Positions 33,279 through 43,680 of a DNA stretch of 64,000 nt are shown one piece after another. The notes beneath the pieces are model-generated. The model searched no databases. It saw nothing but the letters and a program-made list of their open reading frames with translations, and was not told where the DNA came from. Source of the stretch: Lentinula raphanica (Eukaryota; Basidiomycota; Agaricomycetes; Agaricales; Omphalotaceae); the NCBI GenBank assembly GCA_027919835.1, contig JANVFP010000004.1, positions 1,550,001-1,614,000 on the forward strand, given 5' to 3'. A program made the position numbers and the translations under genes. Within the stretch, counting starts at the first letter, position 1, and every line of letters begins with the position of its first letter.

Positions 33279-36046
33279 CTACTTACGAGACTGGGGCGAT
33301 CTCAGCGTTGTGGGAGGTTCGAGTTCTACCGGAACGTCTTCGTCGGTATCATCCCCCGCTATTTCCTCCTCTTCACTATCGTCGTGCTCAGCTACCAAAG
33401 CCTGTGCCACCGAGGTCCGGGAAGTTCCTTCTTCGACGTCCATCTCGTCGTCGGCTGTAGTTGACGCGGGAGGCGTGTGAAATTTAGACTCGGACGAATA
33501 ATTGCTTGGTACGGCAGCTGCAGGACGGCGGCGTGAACGGAGGATTGGCTCTGGAGGTAGCAAAGTGGCGACGGGAGGAGAACGAGGAGCTGAGGACGGA
33601 TCAGCCACGGAAGTGGCAACCAAGGCCGGAATAGAGGGCCCAGTAGAATCATCGGCGGGAAACTCATTAGATCGAAGGAATTCTTCTAAACGAGCCGTGT
33701 CGTTGGGGTCCACCAGGAAAGATGAGAGGTTGCACGCGGAATCCCAACCAAAGAAGGTGGCCAGCCAAGTGAGCAGGTCGTAATCCAAGGGGAGATTCGG
33801 ATTGTCGTCCGCCCATTTAGACAAGACCACGTTAAAGTCGAACCCGTTTGTACGAATATCTTGCAGATTAAGGGCGAGGCGACGACGGACGTCACCAAAG
33901 ATAGTTTCGAAGGAGGACATGATGTGACCCATCTCTTCAAGGGTATCGCGGAACCGCTCTAAAGAACCGGAATAACCTGGAAAGCGTTAGAACAAAAGCA
34001 TAGGTCGAAGAATGGAAACCACCTTACCTGCAGGGTAACCCTGGATGGTGTTGTGTATGGCGAGAAAGCGATCCCGGTGTTCGTCCAAACCCAGGCAGCT
34101 GGGGCAGTTGCGGTGTGTACGATCGCAGTGACCGCAGGGCCCGCCGATTTTAGTACCGCCCTCACAGACGACGCCCCGGCTAAGGCATGACAAACAGTTG
34201 TTGGGAGAAAGCAAGGCTTCAGGAGAAGGAAGAGTGGTGCTAGTGGATGACTGTAGAGGTCGAGAAGCTAGATAGTTATATCGACTTAAACCCTGTAAGG
34301 AGAAAGAGGTGTCGGCAGAATTTATGAAGGCTCCAAAGTTCTTCATCTCGTCGGAAAGTTTCCATTTGGGTCGACGAAGGAACGGTAGCTTGGGAGCGCG
34401 AGGGTTCTGAGCGACAGTCTTGCGAATCAGCTCGGAAAAGGGAGCCTTGGGTTTAAAATTCGGGTTGGTCAGGAAGCGGGCATGAGTAGACGTTCGGGAA
34501 TCGTCGCCGGTAAAGTAATCCGGTTCCCCCTCTTGAATGCGGAAGGGTTCCTCGTCTTTGGGAGACGATTCCTCCAGAGCTGGGACCAGGGACTCCGCGC
34601 GAGCTTTCCCAGTGGATTTCTGGGTGCGACGCTTCTTAGTCGGCGGGGCAGCGGTGGAAGAAGAAAGGGCAATGCTGGGTGGAGAATGTTCGCGTTTATG
34701 AACGGAAGACGGAGCAGGAACTTTTCGAAACTCCTCAGGGATTTTCGGTTTCGCCTTGGCGGCACGCGCAATGCTGGGACGAATGACTAACACATCAGGA
34801 GACCCCGAATCCTTGAACACGTCGGTTGCCGTGAGGTCTTCCTCCTCAACATCCTCAACAATGGGATCTGGAGTGACTGGAAACTTCGCAGGGGGACGAC
34901 GAGACTGGGGCGAGTTGGTAGTCAGCGGCTGACCTGTGGGTTGGTCAAAGTCTGGTGAAAGGGGACGCAGGCGTCGTTTGGGAACCGAAGAAGAGGAAGC
35001 CTGGGGTGCTGGCAAAGGCACTGCAAATGCCGGGTCAGGAAGAAGAGCTCGTTTAGAGGCAGGATGGACGATCTGGTCGACACGGGAACCCTGACTGGCA
35101 ACAGTAAGGATGAGTTGTCCCTCCCTGGTCAAAGAATCAAACGGTATAGGAAGAGCGAGGTCCTGGAGTTCAAAAATTTTGGTAATATCCTCCTGAGCAA
35201 GGACTTTAGCCAACCTGGATTAAGGAGGAAGGGCGAATGGCTTACCAGCAGACGATCGCGAGTTTTAAGACTCATACCCGGGCCGTCTCTAATCCTGGCA
35301 TCGTATACTCGTTCAGCGTACTCGGCCTCGGACAGATGTTCTTCGCAAAATTCGCAGATGAGGATGACTAGGAGAGGCGCGACGAGGGGGCAGTTACTGT
35401 GACCGTGCCAAAATAACTGGTAGTATTGCTACCGAGAGGGATGAGCAAGGCGATGGGAACAAAATAGGTCGAGGAGACTTACCAAGCTATGTGAAAAGTT
35501 GGGGAGGCTGGTGAATTTTAAAAGGCGACGATGGATCTCACTCTTAGCGAGATGGCCACGGATAATTCGCGAAAAACCGCGCTGCAGGAAGGCTAGGGCT
35601 TGATAAAGTTGAAAGGCCTCGCCTGTGGAGACGGACCCGGTCGCGAAAGTGGTACAAAAGGAGGTCAATTGGGAAGGATAAAAAGTCTGAAGCGGAGTCT
35701 CGCCGGAAACTTGGTCCAAGAGCTCTTTAAAATCGACATCTTCCGGATGGGAATAGCGTCTCAGGCTAAACGCCGGACTGGCATTGTTGGGTTTGTGTTT
35801 CCAGCGGTTGACGAGTATTGAGCATTCCTCAGCGGATGCTGGAAGGAATAGGGCGTCTGAATCGTTGGCAACCTTGCCCAGCTCTCGGACCGAGCGGTCG
35901 AAATGAACGTGATGGACGGCGTCGAGGTCCAAAGTATCCACAGGACGAACTGAAAGCTTCTTCCGCGGGTAGGGCACAGTAGAAGGAGTGGTAGTTAACT
36001 TGGGGAGAGGCCGCTTCGACGAGGAGCCTTTGGACGAAGAAGCCAT
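33279..36046 (-). CDS. antisense accessory gene A, Cys-rich protein
   Basis: Minus strand from ATG 36046 (MASSSKGSS) to a stop at 33279. Exon 1 (36046 to about 35485) joins a middle exon, starting LFWHGHSNCP and containing ICEFCEEHLSEAEYAERVY, then a 1.2-kb exon (35213-34025) and a last exon (from about 33985 to 33279) over the intron near 34024-33986. The large exon is Pro/Ser-rich with a basic patch PPTKKRRTQKS that resembles a nuclear localisation signal. It ends in a cysteine cluster, CLSCLSRGVVC, GPCGHC and NCPSC, likely to bind zinc. The last exon is helical then very acidic. The join into the 1.2-kb exon leaves one base unexplained. No family name assigned. Confidence 0.6.
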
Positions 36047-36490
36047 CGTGTCGAGATGGCGGACAACGATGGGGAGAAGGAAGAACGAACTTAGAGAAAT
36101 TTTTCCAAGTCCGATTGAACCTTTGTCAGCACTTACTAATCCCAGGCCTAGGCATAGGGATAGTATGTAAAATGTTGAAAAGAAGTCGTTTCGAGGAAGT
36201 GTGTATGTGATGTGATAGAATTGGAAGCGTGATTTACGTCATGATATCACACTCGGAAATTAAGCGCCGATAACAAACCGAGGACTTAGCGTCTTCGACA
36301 AGAGGACAGCGGAGTTGTCGGTACGGGTGCTAAGATCAACGGATCAACTTGATCTGTTAGATCACCGGGTATAAGCAAGTCAGAATGTTGCGGAAAAAGT
36401 GATTGATCTGTCGGATCAGCTACAGTACCACTCCTTTCAAGGGATACGAGCCTACACTACCCATAGCAATGACCGGGGACGGTCAGATCT

Positions 36491-36506
36491 TTAGTTTGGG
36501 GGAGAT
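36491..36506 (+). promoter_or_regulatory. polypurine tract of 17.3-kb element
   Basis: TTAGTTTGGGGGAGAT directly before the 3' LTR. It fits the primer for plus-strand DNA synthesis and confirms that the element is oriented plus, so genes A and B are truly antisense. Confidence 0.7.
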
Positions 36507-38206
36507 GTTGCGCGGTTTTTCCGCGCAGGCGTGCAATGATCAAAAAGAACAACTTAGACCGTTGCATAGTATCAATAAGGACTGTAGTGAGCCCGAACTA
36601 GCAGTCAAACTTGTATCAGTATAAGCTAGGATACAGATCCTTTGGCAGGACCAGCCATGAATATCCACTTAGAGCTATTGCTCGCACCCTTGGTCGGGGA
36701 TCCTTCAAGAATGCTGACTACTGGTACGAGCACACCAAGGGAATATCGACTTAGTATCAAGATCTGCCGGATCGGCACAACTGAGTTTGGTACTTGGCTG
36801 TGATGACGGAAATTTCACTTGATCTAGCAGATCAGACACGATGAGAGCCTATCCGGACGAGTTACCACACGGAAACCCTACGCAAAGTAGCGGAAACCGT
36901 CGGAAACATGATGATCTAGCATTTCCGTGGCAGTACGGGTGAAACCCGCAGCGGAAACACGCATATGTTCAAGTTCTAAACTGGGATATAGCGTATGCTA
37001 TGTACAGCTTTGACCAGTACTCACGGAAACGCGCGGAAACCTACGGAAAACACTTCTGAAGCATTTATCTTCGTTGTCCGCTCCAGAACACCAGGCTATA
37101 TGCATACCGTTCGAAAGCTACGGACCAGACCTACCTGATCCGCGAGATCAACCGCTGTTACGAGTCTATCTCATTAACTTGGGAAGACCACTACCATTCC
37201 GCGGAAGCAAATTCGTCGGAAACACTTGAGCAACACAGGCAGGAGCCACTCTGACGAGTTAGGCACCCTAGCATGTGGATGCCGCACAGACCATGGTCGG
37301 AACTTGCTTGGTCTTCTAGATCTGGCGAAAGTACGACGAAATACGGACAAGTTTCATCTTTTTCTCTGTTTTCTTTACTATTTCCTTGCGTGTTTGTATC
37401 GTTTCAGTCATATTTTACTATTTAAGTGTATATTATCGGACTCCGTCCGTAGAAATAGCTAGATCTACTAGATCAAGGACAAATACGGGTATTGGACTTT
37501 TCGTAGTGTACTTAAAGACCTGTATCCGCACAAATGAAACAAGTTTCGCGCCCAGATCTCTCTGAACTGGTAATCCTTTTCATCCATACGTGGGAGTAAA
37601 GGCTTCTAAGCCGTACCGGACCTTGCAGATTAAGTGTGTTACTTCATCGCGATAAGCCCGACTTTTGAGTGGTTTGACTTGGTGTCTGTCACTTGCTAGT
37701 TGAAGGTAGACTCCGTTCCGGAGATACAGAGGACTTGGTCTCAGGTTGTGCCAAGTGAACGTGCAGAGTTTTGGTGGCTCTGTTCAAGTTGACACGTAGT
37801 GATTGGTGATCTGCGTGATCTTCGAGGTTTTACTGAGAATAGTGATCAGTACTGCTTCACCCGGGAGCGGAATCGATTGGTCTACCATAACGTCTGGTAC
37901 CCCGTTGCTTTCCGAGCCTAAAAACCCTTATCCGAGTGGAAGCCGCTCAAAACAAACCCTCTAGTCCAGATCTTACGACTGGTATATCCGTGTCACTTCG
38001 TTCTGCTGACCAGTATTGCTGATCTAAAAGATCTTACAAGACTGCGTTCGACTTGAGATATAAGATAGTGCGGAATCTCTGACAACGCCCCACACCTCGC
38101 TATAAATACAATTTGATTGACGAATCCGTGAAGTCGTACTCTGTGTTCGTGCTAAGTGACCTGTCATAAGGCATTATACTAAGAACCGACTTTATACCTC
38201 GTTATC
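36507..38206 (+). repeat. 3' LTR of 17.3-kb element
   Basis: 1,700 bp, same ends and internal features as the 5' LTR, including the terminal hairpin, the palindrome at 36820-36834 and the TATA box. Roughly 20 single-base differences were noticed between the two copies. Confidence 0.92.
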
Positions 38207-38211
38207 GCGCT
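38207..38211. repeat. target-site duplication GCGCT, right
   Basis: Copy of the left duplication. It shows a single integration event joining gypsy-1 on the left to Plavaka-derived DNA on the right. Confidence 0.75.
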
Positions 38212-39175
38212 GCTCCCTATTCCCGCTTTTAGGCACAAATCGCAGGAGATACGAGGGGTCTTGGACAATCGAATGTTCCATTGCTGCTTAGACATCGTGC
38301 TACGGCCCTTAAAAGTAGCAGCTGCTGTCGGTGTTATGATGGCAGACCCTGTCGGTCAAGTGAGATGCTGTCACACTCCTTGTGCCGGCTGGATAGTCGA
38401 TAGTCCAGAAGCAGCCCTCGTCAGCTGTGTGGGCGGCGGAGGAAAGACCTCTCCCTTCACGACCGCCATCTATACAGACTACGGTGACCCTGTCCATCAT
38501 CCCACTCGTTCCGGCAACTCCACTCTAGCTAAGATTGACGCACTTGCTACAAAAGCTGACCCACATGACATTGAAAGGTACTGGCCCTTTGCTCAGAAGA
38601 GTCGAACCAACGGCGTCGTCGATCCATGCTGGCGGGACTGGGCGTCATCCGATCCTTCGGAGTTCCTCCATCCAGAGATTCTTCACCACTGGCACAAGTT
38701 CTTCTTTGATCATGATCTAAAATGGTGCATCAATGTTATTGGTGCTGAGGAAATTGACTTTCGGTACAGTCTTGTGCAAAAGAGGCAAGGGTTTTGGGTC
38801 TTTCCTGAAGGAATCTTGCGGCTCAAGCAGGTTACCGGACGAGATCAAAGGGAGATTCAACGCTACGTTGTCACTGTAGTCGCCGGTGCTACATCGAACC
38901 GATTTCTCTTGGCCATTCGAGCGCTTTGTGATTTTCGATATGCTGGGCAAGCCCCTCGGTTCAACGATACCACAGCTGTCCGCGTCCAAAGAGCTCTTGA
39001 CGAGTTCCACGAAGTCAAGGACGAGGTTTTAAAGCTTGGCGGTCGACTTAACTCCAAAGGTGAACCCCTGCATCAGCAAAAACATACTTTGCTTGAAGCT
39101 CCTATAGGCTACTTCAAACTACCTAAAGCCTTGTGGCCACCTAAAGCCTTGAAGGCATGCAAAGATACCCCCTAA
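38212..39175 (+). pseudogene. Plavaka transposase fragment
   Basis: Open frame through 38212-39175 matching the middle of Plavaka-family transposases (CACTA-like fungal DNA transposons): LDIVLRPLKVAA, GGGGKTSPFT, HPEILHHWHKFFFDHDLKW, LKQVTGRDQREIQRYVV and FRYAGQAP. The N-terminal part is missing at the LTR junction and the frame diverges after GGRLNSKGEP, ending at 39175. It is a different subfamily from the complete copy at 55937-59332. The frame has survived without stops despite truncation at both ends. Confidence 0.8.
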
Positions 39176-40251
39176 TTCTTTAAGAACCTCAAATCATAAA
39201 AACTAGAATGAATTCATTTGATATTAACCTAAAGCAATTTGTAGTGATGTTAATTACTATGAAAGTGTTACAAAGTCTGTGTAATATTTTTAGGAGCTTT
39301 AAAATGCTAGAGAGTATTCAAATTTGATTGTTATTGCTTTTTATAGCTTAATGATTCTTTCAGATTCTTTTAAGTGAAGCTAAAGCATTCAATTATTATT
39401 CACAAGAACTTCAAGGTATTTATATTTAACTCTTGATACTTATCTGTCCCATCAGATACTTTTGGATATTTTTAAAGTACTCAATTCTATTTTATTGGGG
39501 TTAGAAAATCTTTGAACCAATTTTCAAGGACTCGAGGCCTTTAACAGTCACTTTCAATGTCTTCAAATTGCTTTGAAAATACCTTCATATAATTTTCAGG
39601 TATTCAAGAATGATGCTGATTCTTTAAAGTGCTTTACATGTCTTCAACACTCTTTCAATCTTTTTAGTGCTCGTTCAGCATCTTTAGCGCTCCTTTGGAT
39701 CTCTTTCAGCAGCTTTGGCGCTCTTTCAGTGTCTTTGGCTGTCTTTCAGCATCTTTGGCGCTCTTTCAGTGTCTTTGGCGCTCTTTCAGTGTCTTTGGCT
39801 GTCTTTCAGCATCTTTGGCGCTTTTTGATGAAGTTTTAGCTCCTTGGTAAGTTTTCTTACCACTTTCTATTCTCAAAAGTAGAGTTCCATTAGTGTCTAG
39901 CTTCCTTTTGATCACTTTCAAAACCCTTTAGACCTTTTCATTGTATTCTAAGAGTACCTTCTAGAATCTCAAAGCACTTCTCATACTTTCAACCTTTTCG
40001 GGAGTACTTTGAATACATTACAAGCAGCCTATACGTGACTCAACGCTATATAAATTTCCTTGAGAGCATTGTCTATATTCTCCAGTATCCTTGAGGGGAC
40101 CTCAAAATCATAGCGATAGTTATTCAGACTCTGAGAATCAATGCACACATCCAGAAGGTAACCCAGTTATTATAGACAGGGGGCTACAAGAACTATGATA
40201 GCGCTACATATACGGACCCGAGACTTGAGATTGCAATACTGAAAGATGTCC
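39176..40251. other. AT-rich gene-free stretch with relics
   Basis: About 1,075 bases, markedly richer in A and T than the rest, with no supported gene. It has an internal minisatellite and looks like decayed transposon-derived DNA following the Plavaka fragment. Confidence 0.5.
39661..39826. repeat. 20-bp minisatellite
   Basis: About eight head-to-tail copies of a 20-bp unit of the form CTCTTTCAGTGTCTTTGGCG with variants (GTCTTTCAGCATCTTTGGCG). Variants alternate in a 60-bp pattern at the right end, suggesting unequal exchange or slippage. Confidence 0.85.
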
Positions 40252-42744
40252 TTAATCCCCTCTGCCTGCTACTTCCTTTCCCTTGCCCTTGACGTCAATA
40301 CCTGCTTCCTCTCCTACTCTATCCTTGTCGAAACTGTCCGCGGCGTTGATGGTATTGCTTTCGCTACCTTTGTTGGGTGTACCGTCATTGTCCATGTCCA
40401 TGTCGCTTCCGTGAGCTCCGCCATTATTACGCCCGTTGTCGTTCTCCTGATCGTTCTCGTTGCCGCTGCCATTGTCGCCGTCGCTCCCGTGGTCGCTGTC
40501 GTTGTCGTCACTGCCGTTGTCGCTGCCGTTGTCGCTGCCTGTGTCGCTCCCTTTGTCACTTCCACTCGCGTTGCTACTACTGTCGTCATTGTCGTCCTGC
40601 GGGTCTTTCAGACTTTGACGTGCTCTGCGTCTTGCTTGAGCTTCAGCTTCGAGAGTATCGTAATCGTATTCAGGAATTTCATCATCGCCGAAATCGTCGG
40701 ACCTAAAGAATAGCGTTAGAAGACGCTGTAGGAGAAGCTGCTGTACTCACATCATTTCATTGTAAAGGTCTATCTCCAGATCTTCGAGATAGGTCTTTGC
40801 CTTTTTCTTCGCGATCTTGATTACTTTCCACAAGTTTCGATATCTACCCTTATCAGAACTCCAAGAATTGTTAGATATCGATGAGACTTACGTGTCTTCC
40901 GCGTTGGGTCGCGTTAAATGGATCTTGACCCTTGACCCCCCCTGCCATTCCCTTATCCCATGGTCAATCTATAAGAGTATTCATGTTCAACTCTCGAACG
41001 ATCATAAAGAACAAAGCTTACTAAGGCAGTGATCATTACAATCAAGCGTAAAGGTACTTTCCTCTGTTTCTTCATGTGTTTGATAAGAAAGATATCCTGT
41101 TGAGACGGAGAGTCCACAAAGTAGGCGCGCAGTATCTGCCCAATCAGAGGAGTGGAAAAAGGACCGCCTGTGTAAGTACGTGCCTATGTCATTGCTAAGG
41201 GTTAAGCGCGAGAAAGTGAGGAGAAGGATTCTTACATCCAAGTCCACCTCTTGGTGGTATCTGTTTTTGTGTAACAGCCACTTCACTCTATCAGCCTACA
41301 AAAGATCGAGATGAGGAAACAATGATGGACCATTGAGTTAGAGAAGATGCTTAACGACTGCTTCTCGTGCCTCTTCTTCTTTAGATACCGAAAGGCGATA
41401 GAACTGGGCGACGAGAATGCGAACAACTTTATTGATATCCGAACGGACCTGAGACGAGCCATAATTCATCTGACAAATTCACTCTTAGTATGGTATAACC
41501 TGAGATAGAGAGAAGATGAGCCTCACGATTTTGAGAAGAGCCTTGACCTCGTTAGGATCCGGAGAAGATGTGATTTCTTTCAAGCTTTGTAGTACTTCTC
41601 TATTTCCCATCTTTCCCAACTCCTCGGTGAATAGGTCCAGATTTGGTTCCTCCTCCTTTGGCCACATGTCATGTATACATATGGCCAAACGTACGCTACT
41701 CTTTCCTAGACGTGGAAGATCGACATTATCGAAGTCGGATTCGAGGACTTTCGAACTAGAATCGTTCTTCTTCTTCTTCTTCTTCTTCTGGGTCTTCGCA
41801 GGCTTGGTCGCGTCCTTAACGATCATCTGAAACGGACGAAGAGACGAACATGAAATGACACAAGTACAAGCAGTAAAAAGACACTAACGTTATCATCCGG
41901 GCTGTGTCCTACGTCCATGTCATGACTAGAGCTCTCCTCTTCTGAATGCATGTCTTCATCTTGATCACTTCCGAATTTGACCTTGTTCCTCTCTTCTTCT
42001 GCCAAAACAAAACCGGACTCAGGCAAAGCGAAGATTTTGAACGATAGAGAACTCTTACCCGAGTCGAATATTTCAATCGCCTCGTCTCCTATCTCTATAC
42101 CTAGTTCATCGTCGCTGAGAGTGATACCTGATGCAAGAAATCCGAAAGTTAATCGAAGAAATGATAGCTATTGAAAAACATTGACCTTTGTTCCCTTGAG
42201 GTTCTTCTTTCGGAGGGGCAACGTTATCAAGAGTAGACATGTAGTGTCCTTGCGTATCTTTCGGGTCTTTGGTCTTGGTAGGCTTTTTTCGTTGTAGCGA
42301 AGAGGATTTGGAGGCAGAGCTAGAAAGAGGTACGACCGTAGGATCGGAAGGAGACTTGCCGTTCTTTGTCTTCTTCTCCTTCTTTGAGTTCGAGGCTTTC
42401 GAAGTTGAAGCCTTCGAAGACGAATTTGAGGCTTTAGGAACCGAAGTCAGAGCGTTACTTGAACCCTTGTGAGTGGAAGGCTTTGAAGTCGAAGCCCTTG
42501 TGGTTGAAGACCTTAGGGTCGACGACCTTGAGCTCGAATCCTTCGTGGTCGAATCTTTGGCGGTCGAAGCCTTTGGGGTCGCTTTCGAAGTCGCCTTCGA
42601 ATTCACCTTTGAAGTTGAATTCTGGAACGAGTCGGAACCTTCTGTAGCTAGGTCCTTGTCTCTCGTGTCTTTTTCTTTCTTTCGTTTAGCATCAGGGCCT
42701 TCGGGGAGAGCGTTCTTCTCTGACTTAGTTTTACGCTTGGTCAT
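40252..42744 (-). CDS. DUF6532-like protein with low-complexity ends
   Basis: Spliced minus-strand gene, ATG 42744 to TAA 40254-40252, with about nine exons that I could join in frame. The first 190 residues are almost only Ser, Thr, Lys and Ala in SKASTSK-type repeats. An acidic segment and a run of Lys follow, then a globular part: KSSVRLAICIHDMW, NKVVRILVAQFYRLS, DRVKWLLHKNRYHQE, RSFFHSSDWADTARLL, VPLRLIVMITAL and GIREWQGG. This order resembles DUF6532, a family expanded in agaricomycetes and of unknown function. The C-terminus is an acidic GSDNGSD repeat tract, which produces a Val/Ala-rich shadow frame on the plus strand. Often found near mobile DNA; role unknown. Confidence 0.65.
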
Positions 42745-43680
42745 GGAGGAACTGAAGAAAGCGCGATCTCAAGGTGTGATCGCGCTTTCTCAACCTAATC
42801 AATAGGTCACGTGCTGATTATCTTGCCGGCGTCTAAAGGCTCGGGTCCTGGTCTTCGTGGTAGTTGCTGGGTAAGGCGCTGTATTAGTCGTAAGGAGTAG
42901 AGTTGAAAAGAAATCAATGCGAATTAGTAGTTCGTAGGTGGGTAGGTGTAGAGTCAGTAGCAAGGTAAGCTGTAAAGGTAGGCGAAGTAGAGGCTGTAGT
43001 AGTTGCTGTAGGTGTAGTAGTATCGGACGGTCATTGCTAGGATGGACATTCCTGTCAGTCAAACAGGACATTGTAACGGGGTTGGTGAAGAGCTGGAAGA
43101 GGAAGAACTAGAACTATAATGGGCCTTGTCAAGTTGTATTGGACGGGTATCAGATAGGGGACAAGGGAGCATTGATGTCAGGAAGAGCCATTTAATTGAG
43201 ATGGAACGCTCTCACTATGCACTGGGGTGAACTGGTGAGTCGTCAAAGACATGGGTCTCCACATCTGTATTGAAGCTCTCTGGCTATGAGGGCGAGCCGT
43301 ATCTGATACAGAAACAGAAATCATGAACATCAGGGTGTCGAATGTGAAGAACTGGAGCGGACCTCGATATTAAGTAGTCGAAATCCTGGTACTGGAGAGG
43401 TACCGTTCATGCAACGAGGCGCGAGACGTGTGTACAGCGACGATATCGAGTAGTTATCGAAGTGTAACTTGAAGAAAAGCCACTACCTGCCGTCCTCAAG
43501 TCAGAGAACTGTAATGCAGAAGAAGAAACACACATACCTTAACGCAGTAAGCTGTTTACATCATGAAGTGTGTGCATTGTAAAGAACGTGCTAGAGATGT
43601 ATATGAAGAAGACAACAGTCAGTCTCCACCACTGAGATGAAGCACGAGCTTCTAGATGGTTTGTCCATCCTCGAGTTGCG
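42745..43680. other. gene-free region between DUF6532 gene and ubiquitin array
   Basis: About 935 bases, the upstream side of the DUF6532-like gene and the downstream side of the ubiquitin array. It includes a low-complexity tract of GTAGTAG-like triplets near 42900-43020. No gene or RNA is supported. Confidence 0.5.

Larger units (their letters stand above)
20895..38206 (+). mobile_element. 17.3-kb Ty3/gypsy LTR element with antisense genes
   Basis: Bounded by two 1,700-bp LTRs in direct orientation with GCGCT on both outer sides. Internal order on plus: leader with primer site, gag, zinc knuckle, protease, RT, RNase H, integrase and an acidic tail (to 30381). Then on minus: two intron-bearing accessory genes between 30585 and 36046. 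A polypurine tract precedes the 3' LTR. At 17.3 kb it is about three times the usual gypsy size. The LTRs differ at roughly 20 positions by eye, so the insertion is fairly recent although gag-pol is broken. It is densely marked by a 15-bp palindrome family not seen in the flanks. Confidence 0.92.

Noticed and set aside
20895..38206. GATC-rich motif as a bacterial Dam or restriction signature
   Set aside because: The DNA is fungal, and the conserved unit is the longer dyad TGATCT-N3-AGATCA, not the GATC core alone.
38212..39175. This frame as the missing 3' part (integrase) of gypsy-1
   Set aside because: Its motifs (HHWHKFFFDHDLKW, LKQVTGRDQREIQRY) are those of Plavaka transposases, not of an integrase.
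40246..40713. Plus-strand Val/Ala-rich frame of 155 codons
   Set aside because: It is the antisense shadow of the GSD-repeat C-terminus of the DUF6532-like gene, which splices and ends correctly on minus.
41516..41830. Plus-strand frame with a Phe run
   Set aside because: Antisense of the Lys run in an exon of the DUF6532-like gene.
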